This document shows, piece by piece, positions 21,691 to 34,195 of a DNA stretch of 64,000 nt. Source of the stretch: Melitaea cinxia (taxonomy: Eukaryota > Arthropoda > Insecta > Lepidoptera > Nymphalidae); the NCBI RefSeq assembly GCF_905220565.1, contig NC_059419.1, positions 3,720,001 through 3,784,000 on the forward strand, written 5' to 3'. Made by a program: the position numbers and the translations under genes. Under the pieces are notes generated by a model. That model saw only the letters and a list, made by a program, of their open reading frames with translations, was not told the DNA's origin and ran no database searches. Every line of letters starts with the position of its first letter. The first letter of the stretch is position 1.

Positions 21691-21980
21691 GAGATTATTT
21701 AAGATTATTAAGATATTGACTTTTCGAACTTCGTGCCCCACATATTGCCACTTTCATTCCCTGTTGCGTAAAAGACACGAAGTAAGAAGGTATTCCATTG
21801 ATTTTGTTTATTGGTTTTATCACGGCGACTAAAAATTTTTCCACTGTTTGTTAAGTGATATTAATCTGTTTTATGATACCCATAGTTAACACATATAACA
21901 TATAACAACAACAACAATAAACATTTATTGTTTTCTAATGTTTACGCGAATTTTACTCATTCAAATAAAACAAACTCTTT
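21691..21980. other. Spacer, nothing recognised
   Basis: No feature seen. Confidence 0.35.
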
Positions 21981-22424
21981 CGAATTTTATCGCGGTTTAT
22001 TAACTTTTTAGATTCCCGACGTTTCGGATACTTTACAGCAACCAAGGTCACGGGAGGACTGAGGTGTCAGACATCCTAACGTTACAAAGTAATTCGAAAC
22101 TACCCGACATACATCAATATTTTATTTAGTCCTATCTACGCAGAATGTGCTAATTGAGTCTTTAATCTGTGATAAATTATGCTTGGTTTTTGATTTAATT
22201 ATATTAATAATGGGATCCCAAGCAGGTGTTAATAGCCAGCCATCTTCTCCATTGAAATTTGGAGGTTTTTTAATTTCAATAGCCTCACGGATCATCCTCA
22301 GTTGGAATCGGTGTTCTTTTGCGAGGATCTGTGGTTTATCGAATCTAATATAATGGCTAGCTTTGTCTAGACTGTGTTCAAAGATTACGGAATCAAAAAA
22401 GTTAATAAACCGCGATAAAATCCG
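21981..22424 (-). mobile_element. Penelope-like retroelement fragment with inverted arms
   Basis: On the minus strand, 22390-22190 translates as EHSLDKASHYIRFDKPQIL, AKEHRFQLRMIREAIEIKK, PNFNGEDGWLLTPAWDPII, a conserved C-terminal region seen next to the GIY-YIG nuclease in Penelope-like elements. The piece is bounded by inverted arms, 21981-22014 and 22391-22424, agreeing at 32 of 34 positions. Penelope-like elements are known for repeats in direct or inverted order. No reverse transcriptase domain remains. Confidence 0.6.
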
Positions 22425-23775
22425 AAATAGATTGTTTCATTTAAATGAATAAACATTTATTCACACTCACACACATACATCGATATACAGACAAGACAAA
22501 AAATAAAAATTACAACATAACAATTCTATTAAAATATAACTATATAGATAGTATGACAAATAATTACATTGGAAACAATGAACATAATATACAATCAAAA
22601 TAAAACACAATAAAACTAAAAATAATAATAAAAGGTAACTACCGACATAAAATCAACAATAATAATTAAAAAAAGGAAAAATAAGCAAAATGTATATAAA
22701 AAATATATTTGACATCTATGAAAGAGTGGTTTATCATTTATAAAAGAAATAGTACCTTTGAGACTGTACCTTTTAAGATTCGATACAATACTAATTTATA
22801 GTAAATTCGGCGTTACTCATGTTCTATCGTAATATTTTGTCTCCTGCATTCCACGTTATTCTTAGATTATATAAACATAATGGGTGCAAATAAAAATCGG
22901 GAAATAATCCATAAATTATCATATTTATGTAATATTTTTATTAAGAGAAATACTGCATTGTAAAAATCAAATCATTGTATACAATGTTTTTAGTATCCAC
23001 TCATAATAATATTATTATAATAAATTACATTGTTGTTGTTTAGTAATAAATGGATTAAATTGTCATTTTTATATCATCAACTATTTTATATTTAGAATTA
23101 TTGATGGAACTCTTTCGCTAACATAATACATGTAGTATTTCGTTTGGATCTTTTATTGATTACAGGAAATCAAAGAATTAAATCTAGGTCAAATCTGAGT
23201 AAAACATTAACATTTTTGTTATTTATGAGTGCACAGTTAGTTTCATCATTTCCGCTATCGTTACACACACAGGTTAAAGAGCGGTAGTTTTTCTAACTGT
23301 CTCTAGCACGCGGCTTAACGGCGAAGTTCTTTTAATAAACAGTACGCACCAATTCCGAGCTCAGCTTTCTTCGGCCCTTAACTAGCATCAGCAATACTAC
23401 TGCTCGCTACTGGAGAAATATTTGATGGCAGCATTTTTGCCAAGGAAGCTATCATTCGATTCTTTTGTCTTGCCTATTTTACCAGGCTGTAGATATGTCG
23501 TCGCCTTAGATAAAGACTTTTTTATTAATATTCACAGCTGAACACCATGTCTGTTGGCCATTGATGAAGAATCGTCAGTAGGTAGGTTTTCAGTATGATT
23601 TTGGTAACGGCAAAGTAGACAAAATACTATTAAAGTCGGTTTCTAGTAAGTAACGTTGAGTATTTGAAAAATTTTTCGATTCAAAGGCATTTGATAAAGT
23701 TAACGTGTTAGACAGGTTTGTTCTCTATCACACAACTAAAATTAATACGTTTGTAGAAATCACTATTAGTAAAGT
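22425..23775. other. AT-rich spacer, nothing recognised
   Basis: No ORF or repeat recognised. The part 23270-23560 is less AT-rich but shows no conserved frame. Confidence 0.35.
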
Positions 23776-23786
23776 AGTAAGATCAC

Positions 23787-24129
23787 CACCATCATTATCA
23801 TCATCATTTCAGCCTATTGCAGTCCACTGCTGGACATAGGTCTCCACAAGTTCGCGCCAAAAATGGCGTAAGTTCATGTGTGTTGCCCATAGTCACCACG
23901 CTGGGCAGGCGGGTTGGTGACCGCAGGGCTGGCTTTGTCGCACCGAGGACGCTGCTGCCCGTCTTCGGCCTGTATATTTCAAAGCCAGTAGTTGGATGGT
24001 TATCCCGCCATCGGTCGGCTTTCCGAGTTCCAAGGTGGTAGTGGGACTGTGTTATCCCTTAGTCGCCTCTTATAATACCCACGGGAAAAGAGGGGTGGCT
24101 ATATTTTTTAATGCCGTAGCCACACAGCT
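23787..24129 (-). mobile_element. RTE-tailed short retroposon, full length, minus strand, with target duplication
   Basis: 343 bp, with the ATC-rich tail (minus-strand GAT repeats) at the left and the family head (minus-strand TAGCTGTGTGGCTACGGC) at the right. AGTAAGATCAC (23776-23786) and AGTAAGGTCAC (24130-24140) flank it as an 11-bp target duplication with one mismatch. This is the best guide in the window to the family's true length. Confidence 0.85.
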
Positions 24130-24140
24130 AGTAAGGTCAC

Positions 24141-26497
24141 AATATATAATGTAATGGATATTCACAATAATGATGAAAAAATCTTTTTTCTCAAATCTGA
24201 TTTTGCAACTCTAACAGAAAATTAAGCTAAACTACAAAAATAGTTTAGATATCTTTTTAAATATGCATTTAAAATAAACTTAAATGTTCAGTTCTTCTCA
24301 GTTCTTGTTTCCGCAAGAATTGAGACGAATACCAACAATATCCAGAAGTTCTCTGACGCTATATCGCCTGAGTCTTAAGAAATTATACGTTTTGCTTTTA
24401 ACTTACTATGAGTTGGAGTAATAAGGAGCAATGACTATGTTTAAAAGCAAGTAGAGGAAGTAAGATTACTTTGAATTAATAAAGAAACGACAATTTGGTG
24501 TAAACTATAATTTATGGGAAGATTATTATTCAAAATAAGATAGTTTATATGGCAGACTAAGCAAACAAGCAATGTGTAGACTAAATAAAGGCGTCCAGCT
24601 CCTTGAACACGATAGAGAAGAAAGCAATTAATACCTAGGCCTTTGTTAAAAAAATTTGAACGAATTTTATTGATGGATAATTATTCTAATAAATGACTAA
24701 GCTAAATTTTAAAAAAGTACTAAAAAATGTCTGCATTTTATTGACCATGCGCAGATGAAAGTTCTATTAGACTAGTGGTAATTCTCTTAAAACTCAAGTG
24801 GTAACTTTCAAATATGGTTCATATATTTATGTTAAAACCAAAGAAATTATTTCTGACAAATGTGCATTATATGTATGATGTGTAGTTCTTTATCTAAGTA
24901 TTAATAATTTTCTAAAGAATTAAAGAATAACTTTTATCGAAATAAGACCTCGTTTATAGCCGTAGCAACTATTATTTATGGATTGCCAGATAAAAGATAT
25001 AAGCAAAACGAACGTGGTCGATAAATTGGCGTACCTATTTGGATATGTTCATATCACAAATAAAATTTTATTAAAGTTATAAAAAATATTGATAGAAACG
25101 CTGTTTTATGGTAATCAAAGGTACACCGATAACAAGAGTTTTATTAAGTCTAAATTACCATGTTTATTCATCATTATTTTTAGCCCACCTTACCTCTCGG
25201 TGACCATCCATAGTAATAGCAAACGTGGCACTTTTGAAGACCAAAGAACTGGTTAAGTAGTACGTTCCTATAATACGGCCATAATGCCAAACCTTACTTA
25301 ATTAGTTCTGAATTGTAAATAAGTATAATATAATAAAATTTCGTAATAAAAAAATAATGAGAGCTGTTAATAAGGAATCTATAATAAAATTAACGCTGAT
25401 TGGATTAACGCAGTTGAAGAAACTATAACGTTTCCTTCAGTTTTGTAGTGTAAGGGAAGTGTTTGTTCTATTCAGCACAGGCGTAGTCTCACTTGTTTTT
25501 TACATATTCAAGATTTTATCAAAATTTTAGACACCTCCATAAAACACATGCAAAGTGACAAGCATTGCGTCCTCGTCGCTTAAAATACAATCACGCCTTT
25601 TTGTAAATGATCATAAGGTATTATTGCACAAGACTATGTTACTAAATAATATAATGATTGTCGCTAACGGTACCTTATTTTTCCTCCCTTTTTTTCTCTT
25701 TTTTTTTCTCTTAACGTGAATTTTACTAATACTCAATTTTGCACACCTACAAACGTTCGCTTTCGACGTCAAGGACAAGTCCGCTTAGGACGTCCTAAAG
25801 ATGGCTGTTGGAGAATGCTTTTAGTACTTTAGCCCGCCTTTTTTGTACGATTTCTTTAATTTATTGTGCAATAATCTAGTAATCAATAAATAAATAAGTA
25901 GTCTACAGGAGACAATGACTTTGCGCCTTAAGAATTCGTATTCGAAAATCTATGGCTTAGACTAACTTGCAGGAGACACGATGCTTTATCTTTAATTATC
26001 ATTCATTTTTAAATGTCGTTAGATGTCACATTTCGGAATAAATCTTTTGTCGAATAATTGTGAATGGATTTTGCGATAATGTAAATATGGATTCCTTAAT
26101 CTACTTAAATATCGGTTGAAATAATTGGATATAACATTATCTTTAACTTGTAGCGCTATCGTGTTGATTTCATCATCATCATTTTCAGACATTTCAAGGT
26201 CATTTCAATGAAGATGTAGTTTCATCTGTTCCCGTTGTTATACAAATGCAATGTCAGAAATGTAAAAATGTCATTATAATACGAATTATCAGTCATAATA
26301 CCTAGCTCTCCTGCTTTGTCCCGTTAATTTGCGACGTATGAATTTATCGGACATTATTTTCCGTAAATAATAAAGCAACGTTGGCATTTATACAGCATTC
26401 TCATTAAAAACAAAAGTAATTGATATCAATTAATAAAATAATCTCACTTTCGAAACCAGATGAACAACATAAAGATTAAGTCGTTGACATCGCATAT
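24141..26497. other. Spacer, nothing recognised
   Basis: No supportable gene. Positions 25680-25715 are a CT-rich run. Confidence 0.35.
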
Positions 26498-26623
26498 AGG
26501 TTTAGGTTTAAAGAATTTATTTCTCATAAAAACATAACGTTCACTTATAATGAGATACAATCAATATAAATAGTAGTATGTAACAATTTTTACCTCTGGA
26601 GCGCTTAATCGAAATATTTATAA

Positions 26624-29524
26624 TTACAATGTATAAACGTGTTCTTTTAATTTTGATTTAAAAATATTTATGTTGTCCGAACCTTTAATATGATTTGGTA
26701 AATTATTATATAGCTGCACTCCCTCAAACAATATTGTTTTCTGACCATACTTTGTACGTACACTAGGCAGCATTAATTTATCCTTGTTTCTTAAGTTGTG
26801 TTTAGTTATTTTTTTATCAATTTTGATGTTTGAGTGTATTGAATTGTTGATAATATTCTTAATTAGTATGCAGGTGTAATAGGTGTATAATTGGTTGATA
26901 TTTAACAATTTTGTTTCTTGATACAATTTGTTGGTTGATGTAAAATAGGGATAGCGAAATAGCACTTTGATAACTTTATTTTGAATTCTTTGTAATGGCA
27001 TTAAATTTGTCTTAGCGGCACTTCCCCACACTTCTATTAAATATTCAATGTTAGATTTAACTAAGGTATTATAAATTATCATTCGTACTTTATTAGGAAT
27101 GCAGTTTGATACATTTCTCAATGCGCCCAGTATAGGTAGCAGTCTGGCTCTAACGTGTTCTATGTGTCCTTTCCAAGTCAACTTATCATCTATCCATAAT
27201 CCCAGATATTTTTCTTTTGCTGAGGATTGTATGATCTTATTGTTAATTGTAAGGGGTGTGAAATTAGGTATATGTTTATTTTTTGCACAGAAAATCATAT
27301 AGGACGTTTTATTTATATTTATTGTAAGCAAATTGTACTGTAACCACTCACTTAGCCTGTCAAGATCATTTTGAGCTTTACTTATTAAGTCCTGAATAGA
27401 GCTACCGTAATAAAAAAGGCATGTATCATCCGCGTACAGTGTCAGTTTTCCAATTAGATTAATGTTAATAATATTGTTAACGTAAATTAAAAACATTAAT
27501 GGACCAACTATGGAGCCTTGTGGAATTCCGCACGTAACATTTTTAACAGAACTGGTAAAGCTATCTATTTTTACAACTTGCGTCCTGTTTTGTAAGTATG
27601 ATTCAAAGATTTTGAAAGCCCTGCCCCTGATACCGATATTCCCTAATTTCAACAATAGTTTACCATGGCTTACCGTATCGAAAGCCTTCTTCAAGTCAAT
27701 GAAGATTCCCAAAGCAAAATTTTTTTTATCGATTTGGGACCTTATTTCTGTAACTAAGTCTATGGCGGCGGTAAGAGTGCTCGATTTTGAACGAAAACCA
27801 TATTGTTGACTAATGAGAAATTGTTTTTCAGACAAGTAAGTATTTAAGCGTTTGTACAGTATTCGCTCGAATATTTTGGATATCACTGGTAACACGGAAA
27901 CGAGTCTATAGTTATTTGGATCACTTTTACTACCACATTTGTGAATGGGACTAATTTTTGCAATCTTTAGCGAATCGGGAAAGGTGCCGTCAGACAAACA
28001 CTTGTTTATACAATCAGCTAATCTTTGAGATATTATATTTTTTATACATTTAATAGCTTTGGTACTAATTCCGTCTATCCCAGTACTTGTGTTGCTATCT
28101 AGATTATCAATTATGTTTGATACTTCCTCACTACTACACGGTGCTAACTCATTTAATGTTATATTATGCTTATACCTACGGTCATACATTAATATGTCAT
28201 CACTATTAGTGTGATATTTGTTAGGTATTGCACTTGCCAATTCTACGCCGATTAAAGAAAAGAAATCATTAAAGCAATTACAAACCGCATTGCCTTCCGT
28301 AACAGGTCCAGAATCCAATACGAGTCTGAGGGGAGCACAGCTTTCTTTACTCTTATTTAATGCTAAACTATTGATGGTTTTCCACATTTTCTTCGGATTA
28401 TGACTGCTGGTACTAAACAAAGAATAATAGTAATCTTTCTTGCGGGTCCTTATCAGGTTTTTCACTTTTATACGCTCGTCATCATACTGCCTTTGAAGGT
28501 TTTCATCAGTTGGATTCACTTTAGTTTCTTGCCATAATCTGTTTCGCATATCAATCGAGTCAATTATTTCTTTATTTATCCAATCTTTTTTAGGTACATT
28601 TAAAAATTTTGTCTTTTTAACTTTATTATTATGTATATGTTCTAAAATAAACTTTTCTAAGTTCTGATATTCTTTGTTTTCATTGCAATACTCTGCCTTT
28701 AAAGCATTTGCGTAGAGATTTTCGTAATTTAGGGCTTCATAGTGTATTTTCCTGGTTATTTCCGGTGCTAGGGTGCCAATTTCTAGAAAAATCTGTTTAT
28801 GGTCGGACAAAGATGAATCTATTATCGACATGTTGAATGAATGATTATTAACATTTGTATAAACATGATCTAATATTGTGTTTGTTGTGCTTGTTTCGCG
28901 AGTACTGAACTTACTATCTATTTTGTTTATTATCTTAAATCCGCTTTCCTCTAATCCGTTCATGTATTCAATGACATGGTTATCTGTACTGAGTAGGTCA
29001 ATGTTAAAGTCTCCAAATATTACTGCTCTTTCTCTGCGTTCCAATTGAGTCGAAAACAAATCCATAAAGTTTTTGATATTGGTGTCACCAGGTCTATAAA
29101 TAATACCAACGTCTAAGGTTAATTTATTCATATGTATCCACAAGTAATGATTCCCATTTTCACATAATTCCTCTGTTGTCTCAAATGAAATGCTGTTGTG
29201 TATGTAAAGGGAAACACCACCTCCCTTACTTTTATTTCTATAGTTATATACATATATGTTGATAGTTTGATATGTTGTACAAGTTCGCCTCATGTTCCGA
29301 ATTAATCCATGTCTCAGTAAACAACATTAAGTGAATAGTCTTAGGTATTGTTTTTATTATGCATAGTAATTCATCAAACTTTCCCGGCGTACGGATACTA
29401 CGTAGGTTAGCATAAAAACATCGTAGTGAATTAGAATGACACTGTATATCTTCGTACTTTTTAAAAATGTAATGTTCTAATCTACTATATTTATTTATAC
29501 ATGTATTCTGTAATGGTATTTTCT
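26624..29524 (-). pseudogene. LINE ORF2: APE endonuclease and reverse transcriptase with one frameshift
   Basis: The 889-codon frame from 29293 carries GGGVSLYI (24-31), FGDFNID (93-99), LDHVYTN (141-147), SDHKQIF (163-169), then FIDLKKAFDTVSH (531-543), CGIPQGSIVGPL (588-599) and YADD (620-623). The missing endonuclease N terminus lies directly upstream in another frame (29524-29255): SLRCFYANLRSIR and LMLFTETWINSEHEANLY. The switch occurs at a TA-rich stretch around 29244-29258, consistent with loss or gain of a TA unit. All other catalytic motifs are intact. The C-terminal part (LPSVRTKYG...LYNNLPNHIK) is typical of CR1-like LINEs. No ATG precedes the endonuclease motif. Confidence 0.85.
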
Positions 29525-30115
29525 CTAGTTTTTTTGGTTATTTTTATTTGCAATTATTGTGGGTATTCCTTTTTTATATTTAATTATAAGATCTTTCTCG
29601 CCACTTTGTTCACGTTGTTTTATTTCCTTTTTTAATGAATCTAAATACTGTTTCTGCATTGGGGTTTGATCGGAGTAGAAATGGGTATTACCAGACAATT
29701 TTGTTTTGTTGCGTAGTAAATATCTCACAGTATTAACATCACTAAAATACGCCTTAATGGGACGATTCTTATTAGGCTCATATTTACCAAGTCGTACTAT
29801 TTTTATTGGTTTGGGACAGGATTCATATACCGATGTTAACAATTTCATAACCTCCGCATCATCATAACACTGTCTGGTCTTATAGTTTGAATCATTTTTT
29901 TCCAAAATACCCACAATTACAATATTTTTCTCGCGCTCACATCTGTCTTTTATTTCTAGGTATAGGTTTTCTTGCATAAGCGGAAGCGGTTTCAATGTTG
30001 AGCATTCAGTGTTTTGTGCCTTTTTGATTTCTATTATTTCGCTCTCGATACACTTGATTTTTTCTTGATTTTTACTATTGGTAGTTTTATCAATTGAAAA
30101 AAAAAGTTTGAACGA
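29525..30115 (-). pseudogene. LINE ORF1 remnant: RRM-like RNA-binding region
   Basis: The open frame of 197 codons, including the stop, has no ATG at its head, so the N terminus is lost. It contains IVIVGILEKND, PKPIKIVRLGKYEPNKNRPI, KAYFSDVNTVRYLLRNKTKL and SDQTPMQKQYLDSLKKEI, followed by IIKYKKGIPTII, a pattern known from ORF1 proteins of CR1/Jockey-like insect LINEs. It ends in TAG at 29527-29525. The same frame then continues straight into the endonuclease region of ORF2. Confidence 0.7.
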
Positions 30116-30118
30116 CTA

Positions 30119-32572
30119 AAGTTGCAATATTCTAAATAGTTTTCTTGTATTAATAATAATTTTTATCTACCGTTTCTTAAGTTCACTATCATATAGTAAC
30201 ACAAGCTTAGTAGTAATACATTTTCAATCCAAAAAAATTCTGGATAAATAGTAGGTACTCAACGTCACTCATAATCTTTCAGTAGTTTTAGCATGATTTG
30301 CGGCCAAAATGCAGATAAACAGATAAAAACTAAAAATAATAATAATACTGTTTTGACTTCAGGGTCGACTATAGTGCCCTCTAAAAAAAATCAAGATATT
30401 TTCAATGTACAGATTTGGACAAATTGAGATTCATTATTAAAAAAAAATAAATAGTTTTTTTACATTTTTTTTATAGGAAATAACTTAAAATCCTTTTTCT
30501 ATCAGTAATTGAAGAATTATCATCCTAGATTGAACAAAATTTACGAAATAGCAAAATATTGTTATAAAAAATTCGAAAAAAAGACATAACTTGTTGCTTT
30601 CCTGGTTGACAATTTTTTTTGCTCCCTTGTCTGGTTGTTCCGCTTGGCCCCGTTCCGCTTGGGCTGTTGTCTCGTACCCCTCAAACCCAGCCCTGCATTA
30701 CATGGTAGAACGTGCTTAGATGTGAGATATTAAATTCTCAGTATTTTAATGTCCTCTAAATGAACACAGCCTACAGCTGACTGGCACCACCTGGCTTCAC
30801 AATACAACGTCTGTCGTCAAGCCAACCTTTTGTATTATCTTTGTAGAGTGAATTTTTATTAAGGTATTGCATTTTATCAGATTGAGGAATCAACGTTACT
30901 GAAATAAATTGTTACAATATTAGTGACTTTGTCATAAATAAAATAAAATAAAAATTAATAATGCCTTTTATTATTTCCAATTTTTTAGATGCAAATTTTC
31001 CATTGTTCATACATACATATTTTTTTTACATATAACGTATGTATTTGTATTAATTTTCTTGTATATAATAATATATATATTTATATTTTAATATAAATAT
31101 TTTAATTAATATATATATTTTATACTATTTATTTATAACTTTTTAATTTATATTTCTATATTTATTTTGAAATTTTTAACTTAACACTATATATTGATGT
31201 CATTTCTAATAATATGAAAAAAAAAATCGTGATCTTTTTTCCTCTTTTAAATTTCAACTAACACAAGAAAATTAATACTTGCTTCACAATAATTAATTCT
31301 TAGAATAACAATTGCAGTAATGAAACTTTAGACCTATACATATAATTATTATTAGTTTTTATAAATTTATTTTTTACAATGTTTGTATATTTTATATTTC
31401 TTTTATTCTTGCGTTTCTAATACATTATTTGGTTTATTCAGTTAAATTATCTTTTATTTGTTTATGAATATACTTTTATGTTTTTATTTATGATTTTTTA
31501 TTTTCTAAATTTTTAAATGGGAACCTCTCTCCGGGTAAAGGCTTCCTCCAATTTTATTCATTGTTTCCTATCTTTCACCTTTGATTATCATTCATTTCTT
31601 GCTGTATCTTTGGAGATTGATTTTATTTTTCTTATTCGTTAAAGCCTTACTGATGTGTTGAAAAGTCGAAGTCACAGAAGAACCTAGACTTTGTCATCAT
31701 GCGATACTATATCTACAAAAAAATATATTGCTTAATATGTTTCTAAGCATAACACGATAACATCTTGATAAAGTTGGCTATTTATTGTTTTATTTTCATA
31801 TATTTTTAGAAGGTAAAGAAGAAGGAAGGAAAAACCGGAATGAAATATTAAGGAAATTTCAAAAAACGTAAAACGGTTATTTCAAGTATAACAATTGCAA
31901 TACAGGACGTGTGAAGGGTTAGTTAGTAATAACTAATTTTATAATACCACTAAATTAAAAATCAGCGTACTTGTTCCTACAAGTTTTTTATTTATTTATT
32001 TTTTTATTACAATAACCGTTCAAGCTTTTTAAATACGTCAAACTAAATTCTCAGTAGCATTAACCTGTTTATCTAATTGTTTTTAAAGGGTTAGTCAATA
32101 ACATTATATGTTATGAATGTTAGAAAACTACACGTCGATTATAAAAAGCCTAGTATTCTATCGAATCCATAAAAATTGTTTATATAAACTTTGGATACGA
32201 AAAGTGAACGAATTAGAAACGTGTTTTTTTTATATTTCAGTGGAAATGTTTACGAATACTTAATAATAAATTGGGTAAATGATTGCCTGGCTTTTTTAAC
32301 GTCATAGACGGCCTTCGATAGTTTGAAGCTAAGTTCACAGCCAAGTTTATTGGTTGATCATCAAAACAAAAAAATTTAACTTTAATCTAGCAAAATTCAC
32401 AAATAAAATAAATAAATAACTATAGTTCACATATAGTTCACATCATTTTAGTTCGACGTGTTCGCGCCATTGCTTCCGTTCATGCGTTGAAAAGTTATAT
32501 ATCTCTACCTACTGTACAATGTACTAAGCATTCAATTTATTGTTGTTGCTATAGACGAGTTTGGATTCCAAA
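30119..32572. other. Very AT-rich spacer, nothing recognised
   Basis: No ORF of note. 31010-31500 is extremely AT-rich. 30600-30700 contains a CT-rich stretch (TTCCGCTTGG repeated as TCCGCTTGGG) without a clear identity. Confidence 0.35.
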
Positions 32573-33040
32573 CTAAATTTGTCGTGAATTACTGTAAAGG
32601 ATTTTTACAATATTATAAAATATAGGACTCCCGCTTTTAAGGCTGACATGAGACGGAGCAAGTGTGTCAACGCAGGTTGCGTCCCACAAAAGCGGGCGTC
32701 CCCTTTCCCAGGGAAACAACGTCAATCCATCAGGTCTCTTGCCATCATCGCGACTAATTCCAGTAGGCTTAATAAGAGCAGGAACGTCGATGGTGGCAAG
32801 AGCCCTTTTTATGGTATCATTTAGGGAACCGTGGCGGGAAAACCTACCTGAACTCATGTTAGAGGAAAGGCCGTGTAGTCCGAAAGAATCATCCTCTTTT
32901 CCGCACGGACATCTGTTTTCAATGCACAGTGGAGCTCCCAACCGGAGACCGAGAGCAATTCTAAGACTTTCATTGTCTAAAAGTATCCCAAGATTTTTTG
33001 ACGGCATTGCGTGTAACCAATGACCTAATTTTTTGTGCAT
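32573..33040 (-). pseudogene. C-terminal endonuclease domain of a REL-type non-LTR retrotransposon
   Basis: 155 aa. Motifs in order: CPCG (zinc-finger cysteines), GLHGLSS (normally ending in C in relatives), GRFSRHGSLND, IKPTGISRDDGKRPDG and LLWDATCVDTLAPSH. The arrangement C-C-H-C, then RH, then KRPDG...WDAT corresponds to the restriction-like endonuclease end of R2-like LINEs, where the aspartates of PDG and WDAT belong to the PD-(D/E)XK core. This is family reasoning, not a search result. The last zinc ligand is Ser here, so it is probably dead. No reverse transcriptase is found upstream (right side), only a Helitron end at 33084-33130. A plus-strand ORF in the same place is a shadow. Confidence 0.6.
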
Positions 33041-33083
33041 ATATTTTATTTATTTTATTTTCTATTTATGTTATATATATTAT

Positions 33084-33130
33084 ATTTAGTATCAGCATAT
33101 CATCAATGTGAAGCTGGAGCGGATGGCTAG
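33084..33130 (+). repeat. Helitron-like 3' end
   Basis: TTTAGTATCAGCATATCATC leads to a GC-richer stretch and CTAG at 33127-33130, followed by T. The same phrase occurs before the end at 37706-37709. Confidence 0.45.
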
Positions 33131-34163
33131 TATAATAATAAAATAAATTTGATTGATTATATTGAACGTTGTGATTAGCTTTGGCTAACAAGTTTTTATT
33201 TAAAAACAAACTTCTTGATATTTTATTACATCATGTAAATGTAACAGACGAGTTTATAGTTAAAATCATTAATGAAATATCCATTTCATTAGTTGAGTAT
33301 TAGATAAAAAAAATCGACCCTTTTTCTAATTATTTTTCCTATTTGCTAACGTCGGTTAAATATATTCTATAGGTAAGTCTACGAAAGTGGAACATTTTAC
33401 CTTTGCTGAGGATAGCAAGAAAGCCTAAGTGGGACTGCCCTGTCCAAAGCGGAGTATCCATTTTCCGCTTTGGACTGGAAAGCCCCGTTCTAAAGATCTG
33501 TATAGATTTACTTTTAGATATTTAGCATTATAATTAAAGCCTCAAAGGTCGGTGCAGTACCGCAGAGCTTTCAAGAACTGGTTTAAAATTTAGCTCTAAC
33601 GATGCAAGTTATCGTGAGGTCAACTACATATTTTTGTAGAAATTTTGAAAAATTTACTGTATTGAATTAGAAAGGAGGATGATTTATAATTTTCAAATTG
33701 TTATCCTTACTTATCAATATGAAATTTAAAAAAAAACCCTACATGATAAACTATTTTAAAACGAAAATGCTATACATAATTTTGAAAAAAAAAAAACTAA
33801 TGCAATTCATACTGCTGGATAAATTTTGGTCAAATCACTACATAGTATAAAACGAAGTCGCTTCCTGCTGTCTGTATGTCCCTATGTATGCTTAGATTTT
33901 TAAAACTACACAACTGATTTTGATGCAGTTTTCTAATATAATATTATAGAGTGATTCAATAAGAAGGGTTGTATGTATAATACATGCATATAATAGTAGA
34001 GAAACGCTGATAATTTTAGAGGTTTCTAATGTGATATCGTAAATAAACACATTTTTTGCGTTTACATTGCAAACACAGCCTCGCTGGCTGACCCTACGAG
34101 ATAGATCAAAATAATATACTACAGTATTGTACAACTTAAAAAAGCCCGTGATGGTATATGTAA
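33131..34163. other. Spacer with one degenerate Helitron-like stretch
   Basis: 33846-34000 (TATAAAACGAAGTCGCTTCC, then GTATGCTTAGATTTTTAAAAC) resembles a widespread lepidopteran short-element phrase. The rest is unrecognised. Confidence 0.35.
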
Positions 34164-34195
34164 TCTATAATATATATAAAAGCGAAAGGTCACTC

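Larger units (their letters stand above)
26498..30118 (-). mobile_element. Second LINE (CR1/Jockey-like), minus strand, 5'-truncated in ORF1
   Basis: On the minus strand: ORF1 remnant (30115-29525), in-frame TAG, ORF2 endonuclease and reverse transcriptase (29524-26624), then a ~110-bp 3' UTR with an AAATAAA signal near 26523-26517 and two TAAACC units at about 26512-26499. The frame starts only after a stop at 30118-30116 and lacks an ATG at the ORF1 head, so the 5' part is missing. The ORF2 type (CGIPQGS, YADD, long C-terminal region) differs from the LINE at 4.2-9.4 kb. Confidence 0.8.

Noticed and set aside
26499..26512. Telomeric repeat (TTTAGG on plus)
   Set aside because: Only two units, and not the insect TTAGG; it is the short-repeat tail of the minus-strand LINE.
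27099..28403. Several plus-strand ORFs
   Set aside because: Antisense shadows of the minus-strand LINE ORF2.
32664..33023. 119-codon plus-strand ORF
   Set aside because: Shadow of the minus-strand REL endonuclease frame, which has recognisable motifs.
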